A DNA stretch of 6,330 bases from BRH-c25 sp029553855 (GCA_035375865.1 DAOSQO010000143.1:1-6330); one strand, 5' to 3'; numbered from the stretch's first letter, positions 1 to 5,750 are shown. The notes: generated by a model from the letters alone, not told the origin. Numbers and translations: made by a program.

Positions 1-675
1 GTCACATAATGCACAGACCTCGTCCAGTCTGTGGCTGACAAAAAGTATGGCAGTGCCTTCTGAAGAAAGCTCTTTTAATATTTCAAGAAGCTTTGGGGAA
101 TCAGACTTATTCAACACTGCTGTAGGCTCATCCAAAAAAAGAAGTTTAAGCCCCTTTTTGTCCACCTCTCTTGCGATTTCAACAAACTGCTTCGTATTGG
201 TGGATAGTATACCTGCACGCAGCTCAGTATCAACAGTAAATCCAAGGCGCTTCAATGCCCTCACTGCATCAGAACGGTCCTTTTCTTTGTCGATACAAGA
301 TAAGTTTTCACCAAAAAATTTTTTATGCATTGGTTTGGTATTTTCTCTGGAGAGTTTGATGTTTTCTGTTATTGTCATATCAGGTATAAGCGCAAACTCC
401 TGGTGTATCATTCCTATACCGTATTTCACAGCATCTTTTGTTGTTTTTATTTCTACTTTTTGCCCGTCAATCATTATCTCTCCGGAATACCCGCCGCTCT
501 CCCGTATCACTGAATTCCCAAAAAGTACATTCATTAAAGTGCTTTTACCCGACCCGTTTGCTCCAATCAGTCCGTGTATTTCACCTTTTTTTATAGAGAT
601 GCTTACGTTATCCAGGGCCTTCAATGCACCAAAACATTTGTTCAATTCTTCTATTTGCATAACAAATTCACTCAT
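1..675 (-). CDS. Sugar-type (RbsA/MglA-like) ABC importer ATP-binding protein, 3' partial
   Basis: Cytoplasmic ATPase that would power an ABC importer. Only the first 225 residues are visible; the gene continues past the left edge. Seen: Walker A GANGSGKST at residues 38-46, Q-loop HQEF at 91-94, Walker B LLFLDEPT at about 178-185, and H-loop SHRLDE at 214-219. The 'LxxGxQ' signature is replaced by LSTNTKQ at 157-163, followed by FVEIARE as in RbsA-type proteins. Members of this family usually have two fused ATPase domains and about 500 residues, so a second domain and a permease gene are expected further left. The ATG start at 675 follows GGAGGG with an 8-nt gap. It lies about 75 bp downstream of the binding lipoprotein gene, beyond a hairpin, and probably belongs to the same operon. 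The substrate is not predictable: despite the 'sugar' family name, the partner binding protein is of DUF3798 type. Confidence 0.9.
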   Translation of the reverse strand, partial: MSEFVMQIEELNKCFGALKALDNVSISIKKGEIHGLIGANGSGKSTLMNVLFGNSVIRESGGYSGEIMIDGQKVEIKTTKDAVKYGIGMIHQEFALIPDMTITENIKLSRENTKPMHKKFFGENLSCIDKEKDRSDAVRALKRLGFTVDTELRAGILSTNTKQFVEIAREVDKKGLKLLFLDEPTAVLNKSDSPKLLEILKELSSEGTAILFVSHRLDEVCALCD

Positions 676-698
676 CCCAATATCCCTCCAATACAGGA

Positions 699-742
699 AA
701 ATAAAAAATGAGGCTTAAGAGGACTCAAGCCTCTTAAGCCTC
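699..742 (-). terminator. Intrinsic (probably partial) terminator between lipoprotein and ATPase genes
   Basis: A perfect 13-bp inverted repeat (GAGGCTTAAGAGG at 710-722 against 730-742) has a 7-nt loop. On the minus strand it is followed by a T-rich run (ATTTTTTATTTT). It lies 9 nt past the lipoprotein stop and 34 nt before the ATPase start. Such hairpins between a binding-protein gene and its ATPase gene commonly lower downstream expression. That role is inferred here. Confidence 0.85.
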
Positions 743-751
743 CGACTAACA

Positions 752-1909
752 TTAATAGTATATTGACTCCATTATCATCACATAGTAATTGTCCATTTCA
801 GGCTCCAATGCCCTGAAGGTGACTCCGCAGCCCATAGTTTCCTTTGCATAAGCTTCAAGAGTCTTTGTATCCTTTACATTAAAATCCTTATCTTCTATTG
901 CCTTTTTGGCAACCTCTACTGAATATTCAGGAAGGAAGATCGTTACCGGTACAGGCCAGCCTGATAGTCTGCCCGTCATTCCCTTTTCCTTCACCTTTTC
1001 TCTTATCATATCGTTTATTTTATCATAGTTAGTGGAATCCTCTGCCGAGATCTCAAGACCCAGAACCTGAGGGAATGCCTGAGTAGGTGTGGGGCAGCAT
1101 TGTTCAGCTACTATAAAACCAAGCTTTAGGGCTTCATCGATTATTACATCATACATAGGACAATTCGTGCCGAATATTTCAGTATCCTTGCCGTATTCAG
1201 CTACTTGTCTCGGCAAGTCTTCTCTCAAAAACTGCTGCATAGCTGCAGGTCCTGATCCTGTCTGCGGATCCGGAGTCACTACTTCAACCCACTTCATTCC
1301 AAGCTTTTCGCATGTTTCCTTCATCATATCCTTACGCTTAGCAATAAGTGGCTTTGCCAGATGAGTCGGGAAAGAATAGTGTATAAAAGTCTTTGCTCCC
1401 ATTTCTTTCGCTTTTGTGGGTATTGTTATACCTCTTTGAACCCAATCTGTATCCAGATTCAAATCTATATACTTTGACATCATCACAGGATCATCAAATA
1501 TAGGAGCTGTTATTGTAAGAATATCAGGCCTTTTTTCTTTTATTTGCTGGAAAGCCGGAATCAAACCTGATTGACCTGATGCTACAATAATGGCTTTCAT
1601 AAGAGGATCATCTGATTGTGATACTACAGTGCTTATACAGGTCTCAAGCTCTGTCTCGAAGTTTTCAGGCAGTGTAATATGCTTTACCATACCAGAGTAT
1701 TTTACCGCCATAGCCGCTCCGCCCCTAAACTCATCTTCACTTGTAGATAGTGTAGGTGTTATTATCGCAATATGATACTCCTCCGTCTTTTTCTCTTCCT
1801 GGGCTGATGCCTCAGGTGCTTCAGCCGCTGTGGGTTCTGCCGGTTTAGCACATGCTGTAAATGATAACATGATAATTGCAGCTAAGATTAATGAAATGAT
1901 TCTTTTCAA
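752..1909 (-). CDS. DUF3798-type periplasmic-binding-like lipoprotein (ABC importer substrate-binding protein)
   Basis: Probable extracytoplasmic solute receptor for the neighbouring ABC ATPase. The chosen start is TTG at 1909 (385 residues), because AAAGGGGA lies about 7 nt upstream. The in-frame ATG at 1927 has only a distant weak AAGGA. From TTG the protein opens with a classic lipoprotein signal: MKR, a hydrophobic stretch, then lipobox FTAC with Cys20 as the lipidated residue. An Ala/Glu/Pro-rich linker of about 25 residues follows. The body starts at 'YHIAIITPTLS', reads like a type-1 periplasmic-binding fold and matches my recollection of the DUF3798 family. It has unusually many cysteines for an exported protein: 91, 200, 250 (TNCP), 271-272 (QCCPTP) and 361 (GCG). 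It is the second gene of the run reductase, lipoprotein, ATPase, which suggests the ligand is related to the reductase substrate. The ligand is unknown. An alternative is a sensor rather than a transport receptor. Confidence 0.85.
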   Translation of the reverse strand: MKRIISLILAAIIMLSFTACAKPAEPTAAEAPEASAQEEKKTEEYHIAIITPTLSTSEDEFRGGAAMAVKYSGMVKHITLPENFETELETCISTVVSQSDDPLMKAIIVASGQSGLIPAFQQIKEKRPDILTITAPIFDDPVMMSKYIDLNLDTDWVQRGITIPTKAKEMGAKTFIHYSFPTHLAKPLIAKRKDMMKETCEKLGMKWVEVVTPDPQTGSGPAAMQQFLREDLPRQVAEYGKDTEIFGTNCPMYDVIIDEALKLGFIVAEQCCPTPTQAFPQVLGLEISAEDSTNYDKINDMIREKVKEKGMTGRLSGWPVPVTIFLPEYSVEVAKKAIEDKDFNVKDTKTLEAYAKETMGCGVTFRALEPEMDNYYVMIMESIYY

Positions 1910-1947
1910 TTTTCTTTCCCCTTTCATTTTTGGATTATTATTTATTC

Positions 1948-1967
1948 CTTAGATTATTTTATCTAAG
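1948..1967. other. Short AT-rich dyad between reductase and lipoprotein genes
   Basis: CTTAGAT and ATCTAAG form a 7-bp inverted repeat with a 6-nt AT loop in the 77-bp gap between the two minus-strand genes. No T-run follows on either strand, so it is not a convincing terminator. It might be an mRNA processing or stabilising hairpin, or chance. Confidence 0.25.
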
Positions 1968-1986
1968 CAAAAAGTTTGGGATATTA

Positions 1987-3123
1987 CTATGAGAGCATTT
2001 CAATAAATGCCTCTATCCTCACCCTTATCTGTTCTCTGTCATTTTCCGAATAATCAGTTTCTATCTGAATATATGGCCTATTGCATTTGCCTGTCACAAA
2101 TTCTTTTATCTGAAAAGCTTCAATATTATAGGTATGGCAGCCCTGCCAAACAAGCTCAACTACACCATCTATCCGGTATTCATCAATTATTTTGCCTATA
2201 ATATCCAGTCTTTTTGTGTTGGGAGTCATGCATGGGCAAGCTACACTTAGATAGGTCTCTGCCAATGCCTCCATAGGTTCTTTTGTTTCATCAACAAGAT
2301 CTCCTGCTGTCTTTAAGCCTCCGCAGTTTTCCATTGCAACAACTATCGCATCACTGCTCTCAATAAGCTCCAATACCTTCTTATTTGTTGTAGGACAACC
2401 TGTAACAAGGATTCTCGTCTTGTTTTTCACCGAATCTATGAAGCTGCTGTCATAAGCTCTTTTCCCTACAATTTCTATTACCTCTTCCATTTCCGATACT
2501 CTTTTTTGAAGATTTACCTCAAAACCATTGTAGCCTGTTATATTATCCAGCTCATATCCGTACAAAAGCGGATACTCTCCTTTATTCAATGAGAATACTT
2601 TATTAATCGTTTTGCGCATCTTATTGTACAATTTAATCTGTTTCCTAAGTGCAGAATCTGTTATTTCTACCCCTGTCTTTTCCTCAATAATGGCTTTTAT
2701 TTTATATAGCTCACCAAGCCAGTATTCATAGCTTTCTCTTGTTCCAGATGTCTGCGGAAGCTGCATAAGGTGCAGCCACTTTATTCTTCCCAAAAGCTCA
2801 AACATTTTTTTCTTACCGTCGCAGGTAGCATCAGCAAGTAAGAAATCACAGTAATGCAAGTATGGGCACGTATCGGTCAATGCAAATCCATAGCTCGCTT
2901 TAATCAAGGGACACAAATTCCTTGGAAGATGCTTTTCGCCGGCCTCTATCGGTTTCTGATCTCCTGCACAAAGAGCCACGGGTATTGCCCCGGAAGCTGC
3001 AATAATTTCCTTTGGAGTAAAAGCGCAATAAACACCTACGATCTTATTCCCTTTTTCATGCAAGGCCAGTCCTTCAGCAAAAACACGCTGTTCAATCCTA
3101 TCTAAATAGTTTTTATCAAACAT
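1987..3123 (-). CDS. Double-cubane-cluster-type anaerobic reductase (2-hydroxyacyl-CoA dehydratase D-component family, YjiM-like)
   Basis: Cytoplasmic oxygen-sensitive Fe-S reductase of the HgdB/BcrB-C/FldC superfamily. The single-gene subfamily resembles E. coli YjiM and the Carboxydothermus double-cubane cluster protein, which takes electrons from an ATP-hydrolysing activase and reduces small molecules such as acetylene in vitro. The physiological substrate is unknown. The 378 residues start at ATG 3123, where GGAGGT lies 4 nt upstream; an in-frame TTG at 3135 overlaps that site and is rejected. Cysteine landmarks: C33, C52, C71 (RNLCPLIKASYGFA), C86 and C92 (DTCPYLHYC), C101 (DATCDGKKK), C243 (TGCP), C267 (ENCGG), C296 and C298 (ACPC), C329 (QGCHTY) and C347. 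The C-terminus IQIETDYSENDREQIRVR is a family hallmark. The length matches single-gene members (about 380) and no paired second dehydratase subunit adjoins it. First gene of the minus-strand operon; the matching activase lies divergently at 3752. The assignment rests on remembered YjiM similarity and is strong. Confidence 0.92.
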   Translation of the reverse strand: MFDKNYLDRIEQRVFAEGLALHEKGNKIVGVYCAFTPKEIIAASGAIPVALCAGDQKPIEAGEKHLPRNLCPLIKASYGFALTDTCPYLHYCDFLLADATCDGKKKMFELLGRIKWLHLMQLPQTSGTRESYEYWLGELYKIKAIIEEKTGVEITDSALRKQIKLYNKMRKTINKVFSLNKGEYPLLYGYELDNITGYNGFEVNLQKRVSEMEEVIEIVGKRAYDSSFIDSVKNKTRILVTGCPTTNKKVLELIESSDAIVVAMENCGGLKTAGDLVDETKEPMEALAETYLSVACPCMTPNTKRLDIIGKIIDEYRIDGVVELVWQGCHTYNIEAFQIKEFVTGKCNRPYIQIETDYSENDREQIRVRIEAFIEMLS

Positions 3124-3141
3124 GAGTACCTCCAACTATAT

Positions 3142-3151
3142 TGATTAATCA
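3142..3151. promoter_or_regulatory. Possible operator palindrome ahead of the reductase gene
   Basis: TGATTAATCA is a perfect 10-bp palindrome between the candidate -10 and the ribosome site of the reductase gene. Its position would suit a repressor site, but short AT palindromes are common and no second copy was found. Confidence 0.2.
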
Positions 3152-3170
3152 TCAAAAACAAACCATAGTA

Positions 3171-3199
3171 ATTATATCTTTTATATAGAATAATTGGAA
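3171..3199 (-). promoter_or_regulatory. Candidate sigma-A promoter of the reductase operon
   Basis: On the minus strand TATAAT (3171-3176) is preceded, at 17 nt, by TTCCAA (3194-3199). The -10 is perfect and the -35 is weak. It would give a leader of about 40 nt before the reductase start. Weak basal strength with need of an activator is possible. Confidence 0.4.
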
Positions 3200-3248
3200 A
3201 TTCAAATTATCTATACCATTTCTTACAATTATTAACGCTTTCTATAAT

Positions 3249-3359
3249 TCAAGCTGCGACATACTCCAAAGAAGCAGAAAGTATAGATTCTCTGGAAGTT
3301 AGAGTTTTATTAAATGCAGTAATTCCAAAATGAACAATGTCCATTGCAGCAATTATCAT
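3249..3359 (-). pseudogene. Possible 36-residue gene remnant in the divergent intergenic region
   Basis: A short frame on the minus strand (MIIAAMDIVHF... to ...LEYVAA, then TGA) has protein-like composition. It has no ribosome site, and a stop codon directly precedes its ATG. I do not recognise the family. It may be the decayed C-terminus of a lost gene, or chance. Confidence 0.15.
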
Positions 3360-3423
3360 TCAAGTTGTCAATGCAAGTTGAATAAAATACAGACCTGTGC
3401 AATAAAACTATATAATAGAGTAA

Positions 3424-3462
3424 AGCGGCTGACTCAGGATTTTTCAATCCAAATCAGCCGCT
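3424..3462 (-). terminator. Terminator-like stem-loop after the small cysteine-containing ORF
   Basis: AGCGGCTGA (3424-3432) pairs with TCAGCCGCT (3454-3462), and an inner GGAT/ATCC pair extends the structure. It lies 12 nt past the stop of the 49-codon minus-strand ORF. The minus-strand 3' flank is TTTACTCTATTATA, T-rich but not a clean run, so termination is probable rather than certain. It could also stop transcription coming from either divergent gene. Confidence 0.5.
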
Positions 3463-3474
3463 AAATGAAATTTG

Positions 3475-3624
3475 TTAATTGCAAGGGAATATTTCTATCC
3501 TGATCCCGTACTCCCTGCTGTCATACTCCCATATATAAAGTTGGTTCATAAAAGCTTGGTCACAGCACTTATCCGTATCTGCATCAACCTTGCAGAACTG
3601 ATAAAATAATGACTCTATGCTCAT
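3475..3624 (-). CDS. Small hypothetical cysteine-rich protein (49 aa), possibly a remnant
   Basis: Function unknown. The frame begins MSIESLFYQFCK and ends in RIEIFPCN. It contains four cysteines (11, 20, 21, 48) and an aromatic acidic stretch (IWEYDSREYG). A terminator-like hairpin lies just downstream. Against it being a complete gene: no clear ribosome site precedes the ATG, and the open frame extends 8 codons further upstream (LFELAVTE) to a stop, so this may be the 3' end of a disrupted gene. It sits between the divergent reductase and activase genes but is read on the minus strand. No family is recognised. Confidence 0.3.
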   Translation of the reverse strand: MSIESLFYQFCKVDADTDKCCDQAFMNQLYIWEYDSREYGIRIEIFPCN

Positions 3625-3718
3625 TTCAGTAACTGCCAATTCAAACAGTTATAGATATATTTTATAGATTATGATTCCTTAATAGTAAAATTCAATAACC
3701 GAAGCTGGCTATTTAATG

Positions 3719-3724
3719 TATAAT
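3719..3724 (+). promoter_or_regulatory. Candidate -10 element of the activase gene
   Basis: TATAAT lies 27 nt before the TTG start and preceded directly by TG. No good -35 is found at 16-18 nt. If used, transcription would begin near 3731, which would exclude the upstream ATG at 3716 as the start. Confidence 0.3.
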
Positions 3725-3736
3725 AAAACCCAGGAA

Positions 3737-3754
3737 AGGCAGGAGATTGAATTG
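3737..3754 (+). promoter_or_regulatory. Ribosome binding site that decides the activase TTG start
   Basis: AGGCAGGAG at 3737-3745 is followed by a 6-nt gap and TTG at 3752. The in-frame ATG at 3716 has no purine-rich site upstream. The family N-terminus (Tyr-x-Gly-Ile-Asp-Ile-Gly-Ser-Thr) begins right after the TTG. Confidence 0.75.
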
Positions 3755-4525
3755 TACTATACAGGTATTGATATTGGTTCAACCTCTGCAAAAGCTGTCG
3801 TACTAAACGATAATAATGATGTTGTTTACAGGAGTATTATGCCTACAGGCTGGAGCAGTGTTGATACTGCTGAGAAGATAAAAAAAGAGCTTGCTGAAGC
3901 CGGCATCGATGCTGCCTGCAGTAAATTTGTGGCCACAGGCTACGGACGTATTTCAGTCCCTTATGCCGACAAGACCATTACCGAAATAACCTGCCATGGA
4001 AAAGGGGCAGCCTTTATATACGGGGACGGTGCTTGTACAGTCATTGATATTGGAGGCCAGGACACAAAAATTATAAACATTTCAAAGTGTCAGGTAATCA
4101 ACTTTATTATGAATGACAAGTGTTCTGCCGGAACAGGGCGCTTCCTGGAAGTCATGGCGAACACACTGGGTGTTGGACTTTCAGAGCTCTTCAACCTGGC
4201 AAGCGCAGGCTCAGGTATCAGCATCAGCTCTATGTGCACTGTTTTTGCTGAATCAGAGGTTGTAAGCCTTATCGGAAGCGGACACTCAAAGGAAGATATC
4301 GCTTACGGGATAGTAGAGTCCATCACCAACAAGGTAAAATCATTATGCGGCAAGCTTTCTGATCCCGATACCCGATTCTATCTTACCGGAGGGCTTTGCG
4401 AAAGCGATTATATAATAGAATCATTATCTGACAAGTTGGGCTCCAGAGTAGTGTCAAATCAGAACGGCAGGTATGCCGGAGCAATCGGAGCCGCTTTATC
4501 AGCCAAGTCAATAAAACAACGATAA
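3752..4525 (+). CDS. ATP-dependent activase (reductase component) for the double-cubane reductase, YjiL-like
   Basis: Homodimeric ASKHA-fold ATPase of the HgdC/BcrD/YjiL group. It holds one [4Fe-4S] cluster between two subunits and uses ATP to inject low-potential electrons into its partner reductase. The 257 residues from TTG equal the usual length (about 255). Motifs: phosphate-1 GIDIGSTSAK at about 5-14, TGYGR at about 62-66, phosphate-2 DIGGQDTK at 99-106, and cluster cysteines C124 (NDKCSAGTGRFLE) and C162 (SMCTVFAESEV). The adenosine motif TGGLCES is at about 212-218 and AGAIGAAL at 242-249. All key residues are present, so it should be active. It is transcribed away from its likely partner at 1987-3123 across a 628-bp gap, whereas such pairs are often adjacent in one direction. 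Cytoplasmic; likely co-regulated with the reductase through the shared intergenic region. Confidence 0.93.
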   Translation: MYYTGIDIGSTSAKAVVLNDNNDVVYRSIMPTGWSSVDTAEKIKKELAEAGIDAACSKFVATGYGRISVPYADKTITEITCHGKGAAFIYGDGACTVIDIGGQDTKIINISKCQVINFIMNDKCSAGTGRFLEVMANTLGVGLSELFNLASAGSGISISSMCTVFAESEVVSLIGSGHSKEDIAYGIVESITNKVKSLCGKLSDPDTRFYLTGGLCESDYIIESLSDKLGSRVVSNQNGRYAGAIGAALSAKSIKQR

Positions 4526-4722
4526 GCAAAGAGGACGAAAGACTGCGTATTTATTCCTATGATATTCATTACTCTTTTCATATCATAGGCTAAAATGGCT
4601 AAAGAGGCCTCCGTTTTAACCGAATCTAAACCTCGTGTCAGAAAAAGTGAATTATATCATACTTTAATTTCATTATGTTAACCAATTCTTAGATTTATTA
4701 CGCAGTCTGCCGTCCCTCTTGC
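4526..4722. repeat. 197-bp segment with imperfect 24-bp terminal inverted repeats (MITE-like or structured 3' region)
   Basis: Positions 4526-4549 and 4699-4722 are inverted repeats matching at 19 of 24 positions, including a perfect 10-bp block (AGACTGCGTA at 4540-4549 against 4699-4708). Nested hairpins lie inside. No coding frame is apparent and no target-site duplication is visible at its edges. It fills the gap between two convergent genes, so it could be a degenerate miniature transposable element or a bidirectional 3'-end structure. Confidence 0.4.
4556..4589. other. 10-bp perfect stem-loop downstream of the activase gene
   Basis: CCTATGATAT (4556-4565) pairs with ATATCATAGG (4580-4589) across a 14-nt loop. 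No T-run follows on either strand. An imperfect second hairpin (4588-4621, GGCT/GGCC core with TAAAA/TTTTA flank) follows. The pair may stabilise or end the activase mRNA. The TATGATAT core recurs inverted near 4655. Confidence 0.4.
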
Positions 4723-4733
4723 TTCGGCTGAAG

Positions 4734-5261
4734 TCATTGTATATCTATCTGGCATACCTTCATTGCCTCAAGGGCGTTGTTATGGCTCTCGGGGGTAACT
4801 CCCGCACAGCAGGTAGCATCAACCTTTATTCTGACTTCAGGCAGGAAGGCTTTTATTGTCAGGGCATTGGAAATAACGCATATATCTGTACACAGCCCAA
4901 CCAACTCGATTTCTTCAATAGCCTCTACCTTAGACAGCTCCTGAAGGTATTCCGCCAGTTCCTTTGAACCAAAGGTGTTCTTATCAAACACTTTGCAGTT
5001 GTTATTCTCTGCAAGCTTCTTTATATCCTCCTTCAGCTCCCAGCCGAAAGTACCCTCTATGCAATGCACCACGGGCAGATTGCGCCCTTCCTGAGTTTTC
5101 AGGTAAGCCTCGTCGTGAGTATCCCTTGTAAATATTACAATACCATCATATCCGGATATTTTTTTAACCACCCTTTTTACTATTGCTCCGGCTTCTTTTG
5201 TGCCCAGAGCACCGTCAACGAAATCATTCTGCATATCGACAACAATTAATACTCTGCTCAT
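4734..5261 (-). CDS. Isochorismatase-superfamily cysteine hydrolase (nicotinamidase-like)
   Basis: Cytoplasmic amidohydrolase-type enzyme of 175 residues, whose fold is shared by nicotinamidases, isochorismatases and related hydrolases. The catalytic triad is visible: Asp9 (VVDMQNDF), Lys94 (FDKNTFGS) and Cys128 (GLCTDICV). TRDTHDEAYLKTQEG (45-59) and PVVHC (63-67) occupy the metal-site region. Asp47, His49 and His66 are present, but the second histidine of the classic nicotinamidase HxxxxxH pattern is not (Tyr53/Lys55 there). A true nicotinamidase role is therefore uncertain, and another small amide or carbamate substrate is possible. ATG start at 5261, preceded by AGGGAGTG with a 5-nt gap. 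It follows the NifX-like gene by 45 bp with no terminator between them, so the two form an operon. Convergent with the activase gene. Confidence 0.85.
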   Translation of the reverse strand: MSRVLIVVDMQNDFVDGALGTKEAGAIVKRVVKKISGYDGIVIFTRDTHDEAYLKTQEGRNLPVVHCIEGTFGWELKEDIKKLAENNNCKVFDKNTFGSKELAEYLQELSKVEAIEEIELVGLCTDICVISNALTIKAFLPEVRIKVDATCCAGVTPESHNNALEAMKVCQIDIQ

Positions 5262-5306
5262 TTTATCACTCCCTATCTTTGCAAAATGTGAGATCTCTCC
5301 CCCTTG

Positions 5307-5657
5307 CTAATTGAGGCAATAATCCGTGCCTTCAATATTTCTGATCAGCCTTAATGCATATCTGTTCATCAAAACTAACGCTTCTCCTACGGAGTAACCC
5401 CGACCGTCGTATCTTGTCACATTGTTATCCGCTATGATATCAAAGGCCTGCTTCGTCAATTTCCCGGTAATGACAGCCTCACAGTCATTCTCTACAATTA
5501 TATTCGCCAGAGTTTCCCCGTAAAGATCCCCTTTGTTTTCCAAAGTGTCAAACTCCATATTATCCATATTCACTATCAGCAAATAATTGCATAAAACAAA
5601 TTCCTCCGACACCATGCTCTCTATAGACTTGCCGTCGGCAACAACCGCAATATTCAT
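5307..5657 (-). CDS. NifX/NifB-C-terminal-like (dinitrogenase iron-molybdenum cofactor family) small protein
   Basis: A single-domain protein of 116 residues resembling the Nitro_FeMo-Co fold used by NifX, NafY and the NifB tail to bind Fe-S clusters or cofactor precursors. Seen: N-terminal strand MNIAVVADGKSIES, a middle block YLLIVNMDN, and GETLANIIVENDCEAVITGKLTKQAFDII in a continuous family-like arrangement (quoted in part: GETLANIIV at 47-55, EAVITGKLT at 60-68). DGRGYSVGEAL follows at 84-94. Cysteines are at 23, 59 and 114; there are no histidines. The start is ATG at 5657 because GAGGAGG lies about 8 nt upstream; the longer frame from 5681 lacks a site. First gene of an operon with the cysteine hydrolase. 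No nitrogenase genes are visible, so it is more likely a general cluster carrier or an orphan paralogue. Exact role unknown. Confidence 0.8.
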   Translation of the reverse strand: MNIAVVADGKSIESMVSEEFVLCNYLLIVNMDNMEFDTLENKGDLYGETLANIIVENDCEAVITGKLTKQAFDIIADNNVTRYDGRGYSVGEALVLMNRYALRLIRNIEGTDYCLN

Positions 5658-5690
5658 GAACAACCTCCTCTTCCTTGGCATAGCCGGATC

Positions 5691-5750
5691 GCCTTTAGGA
5701 ATATTATACTACATTAATTTAGCATATGAATATAATATCCGATCAAAGGC
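5691..5750. repeat. Gapped inverted repeat overlapping the NifX-operon promoter
   Basis: GCCTTT plus ATATTATA on the left (5691-5708) is mirrored by TATAATAT plus AAAGGC on the right (5731-5750), with short differing bases between the blocks. The left arm contains the minus-strand TATAAT, so the dyad could be an operator or a foldable leader. Chance AT symmetry is possible. Confidence 0.3.
5703..5730 (-). promoter_or_regulatory. Candidate promoter of the NifX-like/hydrolase operon
   Basis: On the minus strand TATAAT (5703-5708) follows TTCATA (5725-5730) at 16 nt. The -10 is perfect and the -35 moderate. Leader length to the ATG would be about 40 nt. Confidence 0.45.

Noticed and set aside
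47..718. Long open frame on the plus strand (223 codons)
   Set aside because: It is antisense to the ABC ATPase, which has all its nucleotide-binding motifs and a proper ribosome site; the plus frame has low-complexity Ser/Phe/Ile composition and no family motifs.
3361..3380. Direct repeat CAAGTTG twice, 13 bp apart
   Set aside because: Only 7 bp and AT-rich; not associated with a good promoter. Likely chance.
1987..4525. A true 2-hydroxyglutaryl-CoA or phenyllactyl-CoA dehydratase, or benzoyl-CoA reductase
   Set aside because: Those need two different D-component-type subunits and usually a CoA-transferase nearby. Only one such gene is present, and its motifs and C-terminus match the single-gene YjiM/double-cubane subfamily.
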